Below are positions 47,341-54,522 of a DNA stretch of 64,000 nucleotides, one piece after another. Below the pieces are notes generated by a model. That model was not told the origin of the DNA. It did not search any database and was given only the letters and a program-made list of their open reading frames with translations. Each line of letters starts with the position of its first letter. Position 1 is the first letter of the stretch. Source of the stretch: Cohnella lupini (lineage in GTDB: Bacteria > Bacillota > Bacilli > Paenibacillales > Paenibacillaceae). Location: the NCBI RefSeq assembly GCF_003386205.1, contig NZ_QRDY01000002.1, forward strand, positions 1 through 64,000, written 5' to 3'. The position numbers were made by a program, and so were the translations under genes.

Positions 47341-47605
47341 AATTGGAGTGCCGGGCTTGCTCGCGGATTGCACGGGCGGCAGGGCAAAGTTTCCTCTAGA
47401 AGCCGATACATTGAAGGAAGCGGTAGAGCGGTTGTTCGCGGACTATCCGATGCTGAAGCGCCATGTGTACGATGAATCGGGGAAAGTCAGGAAACACGTG
47501 CTCCTCTGCTACAACAAAGACAATTTGGATTGGCTGGACAACTGGGAAATTCCGCTCCAGCCCGGCGATAAGTTGTTTGTCATGCAGCTTGTCTCGGGTG
47601 GGTAA
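47330..47605 (+). CDS. MoaD/ThiS-family ubiquitin-like sulfur-carrier protein
   Basis: A 91-residue beta-grasp protein ending in SGG, the C-terminal Gly-Gly that is adenylated and thiocarboxylated in MoaD/ThiS proteins. The pattern IGVPGLLADCTGGRAKF then LQPGDKLFVMQLVSGG is typical. It overlaps the propeller gene by 11 bases (translational coupling). No moaE, thiF or moeB gene lies alongside. It could serve molybdopterin or other sulfur transfer, or modify a protein partner. A terminator follows. Confidence 0.88.
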   Translation: MRIEIGVPGLLADCTGGRAKFPLEADTLKEAVERLFADYPMLKRHVYDESGKVRKHVLLCYNKDNLDWLDNWEIPLQPGDKLFVMQLVSGG

Positions 47606-47643
47606 TTTCGGAATGGCAGAATTATTCAGACGATGAATGATCG

Positions 47644-47686
47644 CCTCCGACAACCGCGTTAACGCGGTTATCGGAGGTTTTTTTTG
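47644..47686 (+). terminator. Strong terminator after the MoaD-like gene
   Basis: CCTCCGA (47644-47650) pairs with TCGGAGG (47671-47677), with inner ACCGCGTT/AACGCGGT, followed by eight or more T. Confidence 0.9.
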
Positions 47687-47739
47687 TACTATTAGACTTA
47701 CATGCCGCAACGCGGCAGGGTCCACCCCACCCCACTCCA

Positions 47740-48105
47740 CCCCGCCAAAGTCGGTTTTTCCGACTAACGCGCCTTACCCCCACCCCGCCAAAGTCGGTTT
47801 TTCCGACTAACGCGCCTTACCCCCACCCCGCCAAAGTCGGTTTTTCCGACGATAACGAGCAGAGACACTCAAAGCGCCTCGCCACCACCCCGCCAAAGTC
47901 GGTTTTTCCGACGATAACGAGCAGAAACACTCAACGCGCCTCACCCCAACCCCGCCATAGTCGCTTTTTCCGACGATAACGAGCAGAAACACTCAAAGCG
48001 CCCCACCACAACCCCGCCATAGTCGCTTTTTCCGACGATAACGAGCAGAAACACTCAAAGCGCCCCACCACAACCCCGCCAAAGTCGGTTTTTCCTACCA
48101 TAACG
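47740..48105. repeat. Intergenic tandem repeat tract, seven copies of a 43/62-bp unit
   Basis: The core CCCCGCCAAAGTCGGTTTTT recurs at 47740, 47783, 47826, 47888, 47950, 48012 and 48074. The first two intervals are 43 bases and the rest 62 bases. The longer unit adds a GATAACGAGCAGAAACACTC block. Each core contains GTCGG-TTTTT-CCGAC, a small hairpin; two copies carry GTCGC instead. Leftward frames through it give repetitive, non-protein-like sequence. It is intergenic, between the MoaD-like gene and an SDR gene. Confidence 0.9.
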
Positions 48106-48310
48106 AGCAGGCAGCAGCTATAAGGTGGCCCCTTCATCCGAAAAAGAGACTTTAATCAAATACGTTCAACCAATGGCAGAAGAGCCGGTTTTCTTAACCC
48201 GATTCGTAAAGGATATTATTTCTCTGCTTGTTTGGGTAAGAAATATCAGGCAGGGAAACAATGGATTCGACGACGAGGAATAGGGCATTTACGAAGAGGA
48301 GGATGGAGTG

Positions 48311-49105
48311 ATGGTCCAACAACAACAGCTCAAGGGCAAAGTAGCGCTAGTGACGGGCGGAGGATCGGGAATCGGTAGAGGCGCCGCGCTCAGATTGGCG
48401 GAGCATGGGGCTTACGTGTGCGTGATCGATCGGGAAAGGGAGCGGGCGGAAATCGTAAGAGAGGAAATCGTACACGGGGGTGGCGAAGCCGTTGCGGTCG
48501 AAGCCGATGTTTCCAACGCGGATTCGCTCAGGTCCGCGGTCGTTCACGCGGCAGAGCGCTGGGGCAGGCTGGATATCGTCTTTGCCAACGCGGGCATCAA
48601 CGGAACCTGGACCACGATCGAGGATCTCATGGAAGAGGATTGGGATCGGACGATAGACATCAACCTCAAGGGGACTTTTCTCACATTGAAATATTCCATT
48701 CCCTATCTTAAGCGACAAGGAGGAAGCGTCATCATCACGAGCTCCGTTAACGGCAACCGCATCTTCTCGAACATCGGGGCAAGCGCTTATAGCACGAGCA
48801 AAGCCGGGCAGGTTGCTTTCATGCAGATGGCGGCGTTGGAGCTGGCGGAATTCGGAATCCGGGTAAATGCCATATGTCCCGGGGCGATCAAGACGAATAT
48901 CGGCCAGAACACGAATAGGACGGCCGAGGCGGAAGCGGCGGCTATTCCGGTGGAATTTCCCGAAGGCTCGAGTCCGCTCGAGCATCATGCGGGTTCCCCG
49001 GAGCAGGTTGCGGATCTCGTATTGTTCCTTGCTTCGCCTCAATCTTCGCTTATAACGGGCACGAAAGTGTATATCGACGGTGCCGAGTCGTTGCTGAAAG
49101 GGTAA
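48311..49105 (+). CDS. SDR-family oxidoreductase (classical)
   Basis: A 264-residue short-chain dehydrogenase. TGGGSGIGR binds NAD(P), NAGI stabilises the core, and the tetrad is complete: Ser in SSVNGN and YSTSK at the Tyr-Lys. It ends VYIDGAESLLKG. The preference for NAD is suggested by the Asp at the end of strand 2 (VIDRE). AGGAGG precedes ATG 48311 by 8 bases; a GTG one codon earlier is possible. The substrate is unknown. Confidence 0.9.
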   Translation: MVQQQQLKGKVALVTGGGSGIGRGAALRLAEHGAYVCVIDRERERAEIVREEIVHGGGEAVAVEADVSNADSLRSAVVHAAERWGRLDIVFANAGINGTWTTIEDLMEEDWDRTIDINLKGTFLTLKYSIPYLKRQGGSVIITSSVNGNRIFSNIGASAYSTSKAGQVAFMQMAALELAEFGIRVNAICPGAIKTNIGQNTNRTAEAEAAAIPVEFPEGSSPLEHHAGSPEQVADLVLFLASPQSSLITGTKVYIDGAESLLKG

Positions 49106-49132
49106 CGACATCTAGAAATCGCTAGACATCGT

Positions 49133-49160
49133 ACCGTCTTCCGCGGAGGAAGGCGGTATT
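49133..49160 (+). terminator. Possible terminator of the SDR gene
   Basis: ACCGTCTTCC (49133-49142) pairs with GGAAGGCGGT (49148-49157). Only ATTTAAG follows, so termination may be weak. Confidence 0.5.
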
Positions 49161-49340
49161 TAAGTTGCGCTCTTCACGTTATCGGGAGACCGAAACGTGT
49201 CTATGCACAAAGCGGGGTTGTTATCTTATTATATGTAACAAAAGGCGGCGGAATGGTTTGACGCTTGCTCGCATGAGGTGAATAATCGGACTAAAACAGG
49301 CAAAAGCCGAAGTCGCAAGACTTGAGAGGGGAGAAGGCGA

Positions 49341-50933
49341 ATGAATAACGTAATGCCGGTTACGAAGCATGTAATGGTAACTTCTCCTCATTATTTGGCT
49401 AGCATGGTCGGAGCCAGAATATTGGAGCAAGGAGGCAACGCGTTCGATGCGGCCGTAGCCGTAAGCGCCGCGCTCGGAGTCGTATACCCGCATATGACGG
49501 GAGTCGGCGGAGATGCCTTCTTCATGATATATAAGGCAGATTCCAAGGAATTGATCGGCTATAACGGGACGGGCAGATCCGCGGCGCGCGCCGATATTTC
49601 CTTCTACTCCAACAAGGGATTAACCGCAATCCCGTTACGCGGGCCGCTTAGCGCCGTAACGGTTCCGGGGATGGTCGATGCTTGGTGGGAGGTCTGGACG
49701 GGAAGAGGGAGGCTCTCTTGGGTACAGGTGCTAGAACCGGCCGTCCAATACGCGGAGTATGGGTTTCCCGTCTCCCGCAATCTATACGAATGGATATGCC
49801 GGGACGAGGAACTGATTAGGCAAAACGGGGAAATGGAGAAGGTATTCATGCCCGGAGGGATTATCCCGCTCCCGGGAGAAACTCTTATTCAAAGCGATAT
49901 GGCGCACACTCTCCGGTTACTGCAGCAGGGTGGGCGTGATGCTTTTTATAAAGGCGAAATCTCGGAGCGGATCGTCGCCGACGTCGCGCGGAACGATGGT
50001 TTGCTCGATAAAACGGATTTCGTCTCCCATGCCGGCCAATGGGTAGAGCCGATCTCCACGGAATACCGCGGTTACCGGATTTGCCAGATGCCTCCGAATT
50101 CTCAGGGCTTCACGGCCCTTATCATGATGAATATGCTCGAGCGGTTCGATTTGAACGCGATTCCGCGCCATTCCGCGAATTATTATCACCTGATGACGGA
50201 AGTCGTCAAGAGAGCGTTTCGCGAACGCGATCTCTATCTGACGGATCCGGAATTCGCGGATATTCCGTTGGAACGTTTGCTTTCCCAAGAATACGCGAAT
50301 CTTCTTGCGGAGGGGATATCGTTAAATTCAGCGGGCGCTCATCACTCTCCTTTCATGGGGCAGGACACGGCTTACGCCGCTGTCGTGGACGAGGAAGGGA
50401 ACGGGGTGTCGTTCATTCAAAGCTTGTATTTCGATTTCGGCTCCTGCTATATGCCGGTCGGTACGGGAGTAATTATGCAGAACAGGGGCTCCTTCTTCTC
50501 GCTGGATCCCGGACATATCAATTGTCTGCAGCCGGGCAAACGTACTTTTCACACGTTGATGCCGGCCATGGTGTTGAAAGACGGTTTGCCGTATTTGTTA
50601 TTCGGAACGCAGGGCGGGGAAGGACAGCCGCAAACGCAGCTATCGATCCTGACCGGCGTGCTGGATTACGGCTGCACGATTCAAGAAGCGATTGCGAATC
50701 CGAGATGGGTGTACGGCAGAACTTGGGGGCAGGAAAGCGATAGCCTCAAGGTCGAGGGCAGGGTCCCCGATGCGGAGCTTCGTCTGTTGGGAGAGAAGGG
50801 CCACGAAGTGGAACGGGTAGAGGATTGGGATTGGATCATGGGCCAAGCGCAAGGGATATTGATCGACCGGAATAAAGGCTGCTTGAACGGGGCTGCGGAT
50901 CCCCGCGGAGATGGCCTGGCCGTCGGCTGGTAA
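49341..50933 (+). CDS. Gamma-glutamyltransferase-like N-terminal nucleophile hydrolase
   Basis: A 530-residue single-chain precursor of the GGT family. GGNAFDAAVA and the GVGGDAFFMIY region mark the large subunit. Self-cleavage is expected before a Thr near residue 343 (GQDTAYAAVVDEEGN), which would be the catalytic nucleophile of the small subunit. PGKRTFHTLMPAMV and GTQGGEGQPQ are also typical. There is no signal peptide, so unlike secreted GGT it should be cytoplasmic. Such members may act on gamma-glutamyl compounds or cephalosporin-like amides. Confidence 0.88.
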   Translation: MNNVMPVTKHVMVTSPHYLASMVGARILEQGGNAFDAAVAVSAALGVVYPHMTGVGGDAFFMIYKADSKELIGYNGTGRSAARADISFYSNKGLTAIPLRGPLSAVTVPGMVDAWWEVWTGRGRLSWVQVLEPAVQYAEYGFPVSRNLYEWICRDEELIRQNGEMEKVFMPGGIIPLPGETLIQSDMAHTLRLLQQGGRDAFYKGEISERIVADVARNDGLLDKTDFVSHAGQWVEPISTEYRGYRICQMPPNSQGFTALIMMNMLERFDLNAIPRHSANYYHLMTEVVKRAFRERDLYLTDPEFADIPLERLLSQEYANLLAEGISLNSAGAHHSPFMGQDTAYAAVVDEEGNGVSFIQSLYFDFGSCYMPVGTGVIMQNRGSFFSLDPGHINCLQPGKRTFHTLMPAMVLKDGLPYLLFGTQGGEGQPQTQLSILTGVLDYGCTIQEAIANPRWVYGRTWGQESDSLKVEGRVPDAELRLLGEKGHEVERVEDWDWIMGQAQGILIDRNKGCLNGAADPRGDGLAVGW

Positions 50934-50987
50934 CCGCGATTGTCGTAAAAAAGGTGTTGCGAAAATGAAGTCTTAAGGAGAATCCGT

Positions 50988-51016
50988 TTGCATTTTAGCC
51001 GGGAACCTGATATGAT
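50988..51016 (+). promoter_or_regulatory. Sigma-A promoter of the cold-shock gene
   Basis: TTGCAT at 50988-50993 and TATGAT at 51011-51016 are separated by exactly 17 bases. Transcription should start near 51023, giving an untranslated leader of about 135 bases ahead of the cold-shock gene. Confidence 0.75.
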
Positions 51017-51044
51017 AAGACCTATCGAAATCGTGACCTGGATT

Positions 51045-51106
51045 CACAAAATGGAAAGGGTTATTATTTTGTAAAACTTAACCCTTTTCATTCTGTGGAT
51101 TTTTTA
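51045..51106 (+). promoter_or_regulatory. Terminator-like hairpin in the cold-shock leader
   Basis: A long stem: AATGGAAAGGGTTA (51050-51063) pairs with TAACCCTTTTCATT (51079-51092), extended by CACA/TGTG and followed by six T. It lies downstream of the promoter at 50988-51016 and upstream of the cold-shock start codon. It could stop transcripts early or act as a temperature-sensitive element. It may equally be just the terminator of the preceding gene. Confidence 0.65.
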
Positions 51107-51157
51107 TTCGTATGAATAAAAAAGTTCATGAGGCAATAGAAGTTGGAGGTGAATTAC

Positions 51158-51358
51158 ATGCAAACAGGTACAGTGAAATGGTTCAATGCAGACAAAGGCT
51201 TCGGTTTCATCGAGGTTGAAGGCGGCAACGACGTATTCGTGCATTTCAGCGCGATCACGGGTGAAGGCTTCAAAACTTTGGACGAAGGACAACGCGTTCA
51301 ATTCAATGTGGTACAAGGCAACCGCGGACCACAAGCGGAGAACGTTGTTAAACTGTAA
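51158..51358 (+). CDS. Cold-shock protein (CspA/CspB family)
   Basis: A 66-residue OB-fold protein that binds single-stranded RNA and DNA. RNP1 is KGFGFIEV and RNP2 is DVFVHFSAI. It starts [14 protein letters not shown], the family signature, so ATG 51158 is fixed, with TTGGAGGTG 7 bases ahead. A strong terminator follows directly. Confidence 0.97.
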   Translation: MQTGTVKWFNADKGFGFIEVEGGNDVFVHFSAITGEGFKTLDEGQRVQFNVVQGNRGPQAENVVKL

Positions 51359-51368
51359 ATCCAGTACA

Positions 51369-51407
51369 AAAATGCCCTTAACGGTTAGTTAAGGGCATTT
51401 TTTTTGG
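51369..51407 (+). terminator. Strong terminator of the cold-shock gene
   Basis: AAAATGCCCTTAAC (51369-51382) pairs with GTTAAGGGCATTTT (51388-51401), and the T-run continues to about 51405. Confidence 0.92.
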
Positions 51408-51437
51408 TTATGCTATATAGGAAAAGGAGGCTCGTCC

Positions 51438-51668
51438 ATGTACTCACGGAAAAAAGTATTCGAAGAAATTCCTGAAGAAATGACGGCGGTCTGGTCCTGC
51501 ACGAGTGAAGGATGCAATGGGTGGATGAGGGATAATTTCGCATTCGAAACGGTCCCGACCTGCGGGTTGTGCCACACCCCGATGGAAAGCGGTATGAAGA
51601 TGCTCCCGCAGCTTGTTAACACAAGCAGGGATCAGAAGTCCCTTCGTAAAGGCGTCTCAATCGGATAA
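51438..51668 (+). CDS. YdjO-like cold-inducible zinc-ribbon protein
   Basis: A 76-residue protein with two Cys pairs (WSCTSEGCNGWMR and TCGLCHTPM), forming a probable zinc ribbon. It resembles B. subtilis YdjO, which is induced by cold, and Paenibacillus homologues that also lie beside csp genes. AAAGGAGG precedes the ATG. The function is unknown. The neighbouring cold-shock gene fits the cold-inducible assignment. Confidence 0.82.
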   Translation: MYSRKKVFEEIPEEMTAVWSCTSEGCNGWMRDNFAFETVPTCGLCHTPMESGMKMLPQLVNTSRDQKSLRKGVSIG

Positions 51669-51682
51669 CCAAGCTATGCAGG

Positions 51683-51709
51683 AGAGCACCGCGAGAGGTG
51701 CTCTTTTTC
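51683..51709 (+). terminator. Terminator of the YdjO-like gene
   Basis: AGAGCACC (51683-51690) pairs with GGTGCTCT (51697-51704), followed by TTTTTCTTTT. Confidence 0.88.
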
Positions 51710-51815
51710 TTTTGCCCAAATGTCAACTTATATGACTCGAATGCTGATATATAGGTGAATTGGAATAATGTCCGTTGAAAATTGGCGGAGATTGAGTTAA
51801 AGTTAAAAATATAAA

Positions 51816-51832
51816 TGTAATTATTCATAACA
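51816..51832 (+). promoter_or_regulatory. TnrA/GlnR nitrogen-control box
   Basis: TGTAATTATTCATAACA matches the TGTNA-N7-TNACA consensus exactly. It lies about 80 bases before the predicted transcription start of the nas operon. TnrA activates and GlnR represses such sites in response to nitrogen supply. The distance is larger than the roughly -50 usual for TnrA activation. Confidence 0.8.
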
Positions 51833-51868
51833 TTTGATCGCGTTCGTGGCGATTATTACCCCGGTTAA

Positions 51869-51897
51869 TGACATCATACGTTAATTAACCATACATT
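51869..51897 (+). promoter_or_regulatory. Candidate promoter of the nas operon
   Basis: TGACAT at 51869-51874 and TACATT at 51892-51897 are spaced by 17 bases. The start would fall near 51904, a few bases before the first hairpin of the leader. Both hexamers are imperfect. Confidence 0.5.
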
Positions 51898-51908
51898 ACA
51901 AATAAACC

Positions 51909-51981
51909 AGGAGACAAAGACGTCTCTTGCGAGCTAGAATCCCCCTTTTCCATGCGGTTTGGAATGAGACAACGGAGTCTC
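51909..51981 (+). promoter_or_regulatory. Dual hexaloop hairpins, ANTAR-type leader
   Basis: Hairpin 1 is GAGAC-AAAGAC-GTCTC (51911-51926, extended to 51909-51928). Hairpin 2 is GAGAC-AACGGA-GTCTC (51966-51981). Both have six-base loops with A at position 1 and G at position 4, the recognition rule for ANTAR antiterminators such as NasR and EutV. A competing stem pairs GAATGAGA-C-AAC (51962-51973) with GTT-TCTCATTC (52007-52017) and would destroy hairpin 2. That is the expected logic, but no clear T-run follows the competing stem. The 37-base linker is longer than usual. Confidence 0.65.
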
Positions 51982-52040
51982 TGCTTTATTGGAGTTTCTG
52001 TAACGCGTTTCTCATTCTGTCTCATAAGGAGAGCTGCATC

Positions 52041-52181
52041 ATGATTACCTCCGTTTTGTTGCATTTACCCGTATTGTTCGCCAACCAAGCCATGACGGCA
52101 AAATTCATGAATCGAAATACGTTCGCACCGCTCGCCCTCTCTTTAAGCGATGGTTTTCCGGGAGGGTGGACGAATGAATAA
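52041..52181 (+). CDS. 46-residue open frame overlapping the start of nasB
   Basis: A short gene with a strong ribosome site (AAGGAG 8 bases before ATG 52041). It ends 8 bases inside nasB (stop 52179-52181; nasB ATG 52174). The peptide is mildly hydrophobic at the start (MITSVLLHLPVLFAN) and shows no known motif. Its position suggests a leader peptide or translational coupling of nasB. It could also be a chance frame. Confidence 0.5.
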   Translation: MITSVLLHLPVLFANQAMTAKFMNRNTFAPLALSLSDGFPGGWTNE

Positions 52182-54522
52182 ACAGAAGCTGGTGCTCGTC
52201 GGAAACGGGATGGCAGGCGTTCGTTGCGTCGAAGAAATCATTAAGCTGGAACCCGAGGCTTACGATATTACGATCTTCGGCGGCGAGCCTCACCCTAACT
52301 ATAATCGCATCATGTTATCCAAAGTGTTGCAAGGAGACACGCGGATCGCCGACATCACGATCAACGATTGGAATTGGTATAAGGATAACGGCATAACTTT
52401 GCATGCCGGCGATCCTATCGTCAAGATAGACGCGACGGCAAGAACGATCGCGAGCTTCAAGGGAGTAGTCGTACCCTATGATCGCTTGATCTTGGCCATG
52501 GGCTCGCTTCCCTTCATGCTTCCGCTCCCCGGATCGGATTTGCCCGGAGTGACCGCGTTCCGTGATATTAGTGATTGCAATACGATGATGGATGCATCCC
52601 GCAAATACAAGAAAGCCGTAGTAATCGGCGGGGGGTTGCTCGGTCTTGAGGCGGCCCGGGGGCTGCTCAATCTCGGAATGGAAGTCGACGTCGTGCATAT
52701 CAACTCTCATATCATGGAAAGGCAGTTGGATTCGGACGCGGCGGAGATGCTGAGGAAGGAACTGGAGAATCAAGGCATGCGGTTTCTGCTCGGCAAGCAT
52801 ACCGAACGAATCCTGGGCAGGAAAAGAGTAGAGGGCCTCTTGTTCAAGGACGGCACGAGGGTCGCGGCCGATCTGGTCGTCATGGCCGTCGGCGTCAGGC
52901 CAAACGTAAAGCTCGCGGCGGAAGGCGGCATCGAGGTTAATCGGGCGATCGTCGTTAACGACCGGATGGAGACGAATATTCCGGGAGTCTATGCCGTCGG
53001 CGAATGCGCGGAACATCGCGGCATGGTTTACGGCCTCGTCGCGCCCCTTTACGAGCAGGGGAAAGTGCTGGCCAAGGCGATCTGCGGATTGGATACGGAA
53101 GGTTATCAAGGTTCGGTTTTATATTCTCAACTCAAGGTGTCCGGCGTTGAAGTATTCTCGGCCGGGGAAATCCGTGATGCCGAGTGCGACGCGAACTTCA
53201 AGCTGCAGGACGGAATTCGCAAACGGTATAAAAAAATCACCTTCAGAAATAACCGTATCGTGGGCGCCGTCTTGTTCGGTGACAGTAGCGAGGGTAACAA
53301 GCTCCTCGGGTACATCAAGCAAGGTGCCGACGTCTCGGTGCTGGATCGAGAAGCCGGCGCCGGGACGGATTCCGATGATGACGCGATTCATGCGATGTCC
53401 GACAAAGAAACGGTATGTTCTTGCAACGGGGTAAGCAAAGGGGCGATCGCGACGGCTATCCGGGAGGACAAACTCGAAACCTTCGAGGAGGTCAGGGAAT
53501 GCACGAGAGCCTCTAGCTCATGCGGAGGTTGCAAGCCGTTGGTTGCTTCTATCTTGAGAATAACCCTGTCGAGCGAAGAGTCGGACATACAGAAGCGAAC
53601 CGTGTGCGAGTGCACGAATCTCGATCATGAGGAATTGAGGAAAGCCGTTCAGTCGAATCGATTCATTAATTTACGCGAAGCCCGATTAGGTCTAGGATGG
53701 AAGAGCGAAGAGGGCTGCTCGGTTTGCAATCCCGCGCTTAATTATTATATAGGCCAACATTACCAAGGAGTCTCGTTCGAGGCGGCCATACCGCTAGCGG
53801 ACGGCACGTATTCCGTCGTTCCTAGGATTCACGGGGGTTTGGTTCGGCCCGAGCATTTGCGCAGAATCGCTTATGTCATCGATAAATACGATGTGCCGCA
53901 TGCGAAAGTCGGAGGCGCCCGCTTCGAATTGTTCGGAATTCCCCGCGAAAGTCTGGGGCAGTTGATATCGGAATTAGGATTGCCCGTAGCGAACGCCAGC
54001 CACGGCGGCTACCCGATCGCGGTAACGGCGTGCGAAGGCTTGCGATACGACCGGTTTGCCTTTAGGGATTCCGTAGCCATGGCTGTCGCTCTCGAACGCC
54101 AAGTCGAGGGCATGCATTTGCCGACGCCCTTGTCTGTTGCCGTATCCGCCAGCCCACTTCATCGGGCAGGGACGTTAACCCGGGATGTCGGTTTGGTCGG
54201 AGCGCCTGGCGGCTGGGAGATTTATGTCGGAGGCAGCACGCGGGACTCCGTTCTGCAGGCGCGGTTACTCGATACTCCGTCCGAGGATCAAGCGGCGCTG
54301 GAATTAGCGGTCGCTTTCTTGCAGGCTTACCGGGAGCAGGCGCATTACGGCGAAACGACCTGGAACTGGATCGATAGGGTGGGACTTGTCGCGCTAAGGG
54401 AGCAATTGTTTGACGAAGCTTACCGATACGGGTTGATCGAGCAAGCGGAGGCGGATCGAATGGGCGGTTTGGAGAAAATAACGGAGCGGCAGCCAACGGT
54501 CGCGCAGGGACGGGTGGAGTAA
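52174..54522 (+). CDS. nasB: Assimilatory nitrate reductase electron-transfer subunit NasB
   Basis: A 782-residue flavoprotein related to the large subunit of nitrite reductase. It has FAD and NAD sites (LVGNGMAG; VVIGGGLLGLEAA) and two BFD-like [2Fe-2S] regions (Cys415/417 with CGGC near 450; VCECT near 477 with GCSVC near 515). The C-terminal sulfite-reductase-like domain has lost the siroheme/[4Fe-4S] cysteines: TACEGLRYDRF and SASPLHRAG replace the expected C-x5-C and CPRNC. It therefore cannot reduce nitrite. Instead it matches B. subtilis NasB (771 residues), which passes electrons to NasC. Its stop codon is followed at once by the nasC start. Confidence 0.85.
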   Translation: MNKQKLVLVGNGMAGVRCVEEIIKLEPEAYDITIFGGEPHPNYNRIMLSKVLQGDTRIADITINDWNWYKDNGITLHAGDPIVKIDATARTIASFKGVVVPYDRLILAMGSLPFMLPLPGSDLPGVTAFRDISDCNTMMDASRKYKKAVVIGGGLLGLEAARGLLNLGMEVDVVHINSHIMERQLDSDAAEMLRKELENQGMRFLLGKHTERILGRKRVEGLLFKDGTRVAADLVVMAVGVRPNVKLAAEGGIEVNRAIVVNDRMETNIPGVYAVGECAEHRGMVYGLVAPLYEQGKVLAKAICGLDTEGYQGSVLYSQLKVSGVEVFSAGEIRDAECDANFKLQDGIRKRYKKITFRNNRIVGAVLFGDSSEGNKLLGYIKQGADVSVLDREAGAGTDSDDDAIHAMSDKETVCSCNGVSKGAIATAIREDKLETFEEVRECTRASSSCGGCKPLVASILRITLSSEESDIQKRTVCECTNLDHEELRKAVQSNRFINLREARLGLGWKSEEGCSVCNPALNYYIGQHYQGVSFEAAIPLADGTYSVVPRIHGGLVRPEHLRRIAYVIDKYDVPHAKVGGARFELFGIPRESLGQLISELGLPVANASHGGYPIAVTACEGLRYDRFAFRDSVAMAVALERQVEGMHLPTPLSVAVSASPLHRAGTLTRDVGLVGAPGGWEIYVGGSTRDSVLQARLLDTPSEDQAALELAVAFLQAYREQAHYGETTWNWIDRVGLVALREQLFDEAYRYGLIEQAEADRMGGLEKITERQPTVAQGRVE

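Noticed and set aside
47740..48105. CRISPR-like array
   Set aside because: The segments between the cores are themselves near-identical rather than unique spacers, and no cas genes are present.
47807..48137. Leftward open frames in the 43/62-bp repeat tract
   Set aside because: They translate the repeat itself, have no ribosome sites and overlap each other.
52174..54522. Annotation as nitrite reductase NirB/NasD
   Set aside because: Three of the four siroheme/[4Fe-4S] cysteines are replaced, and the gene pairs with nasC, so NasB fits better.
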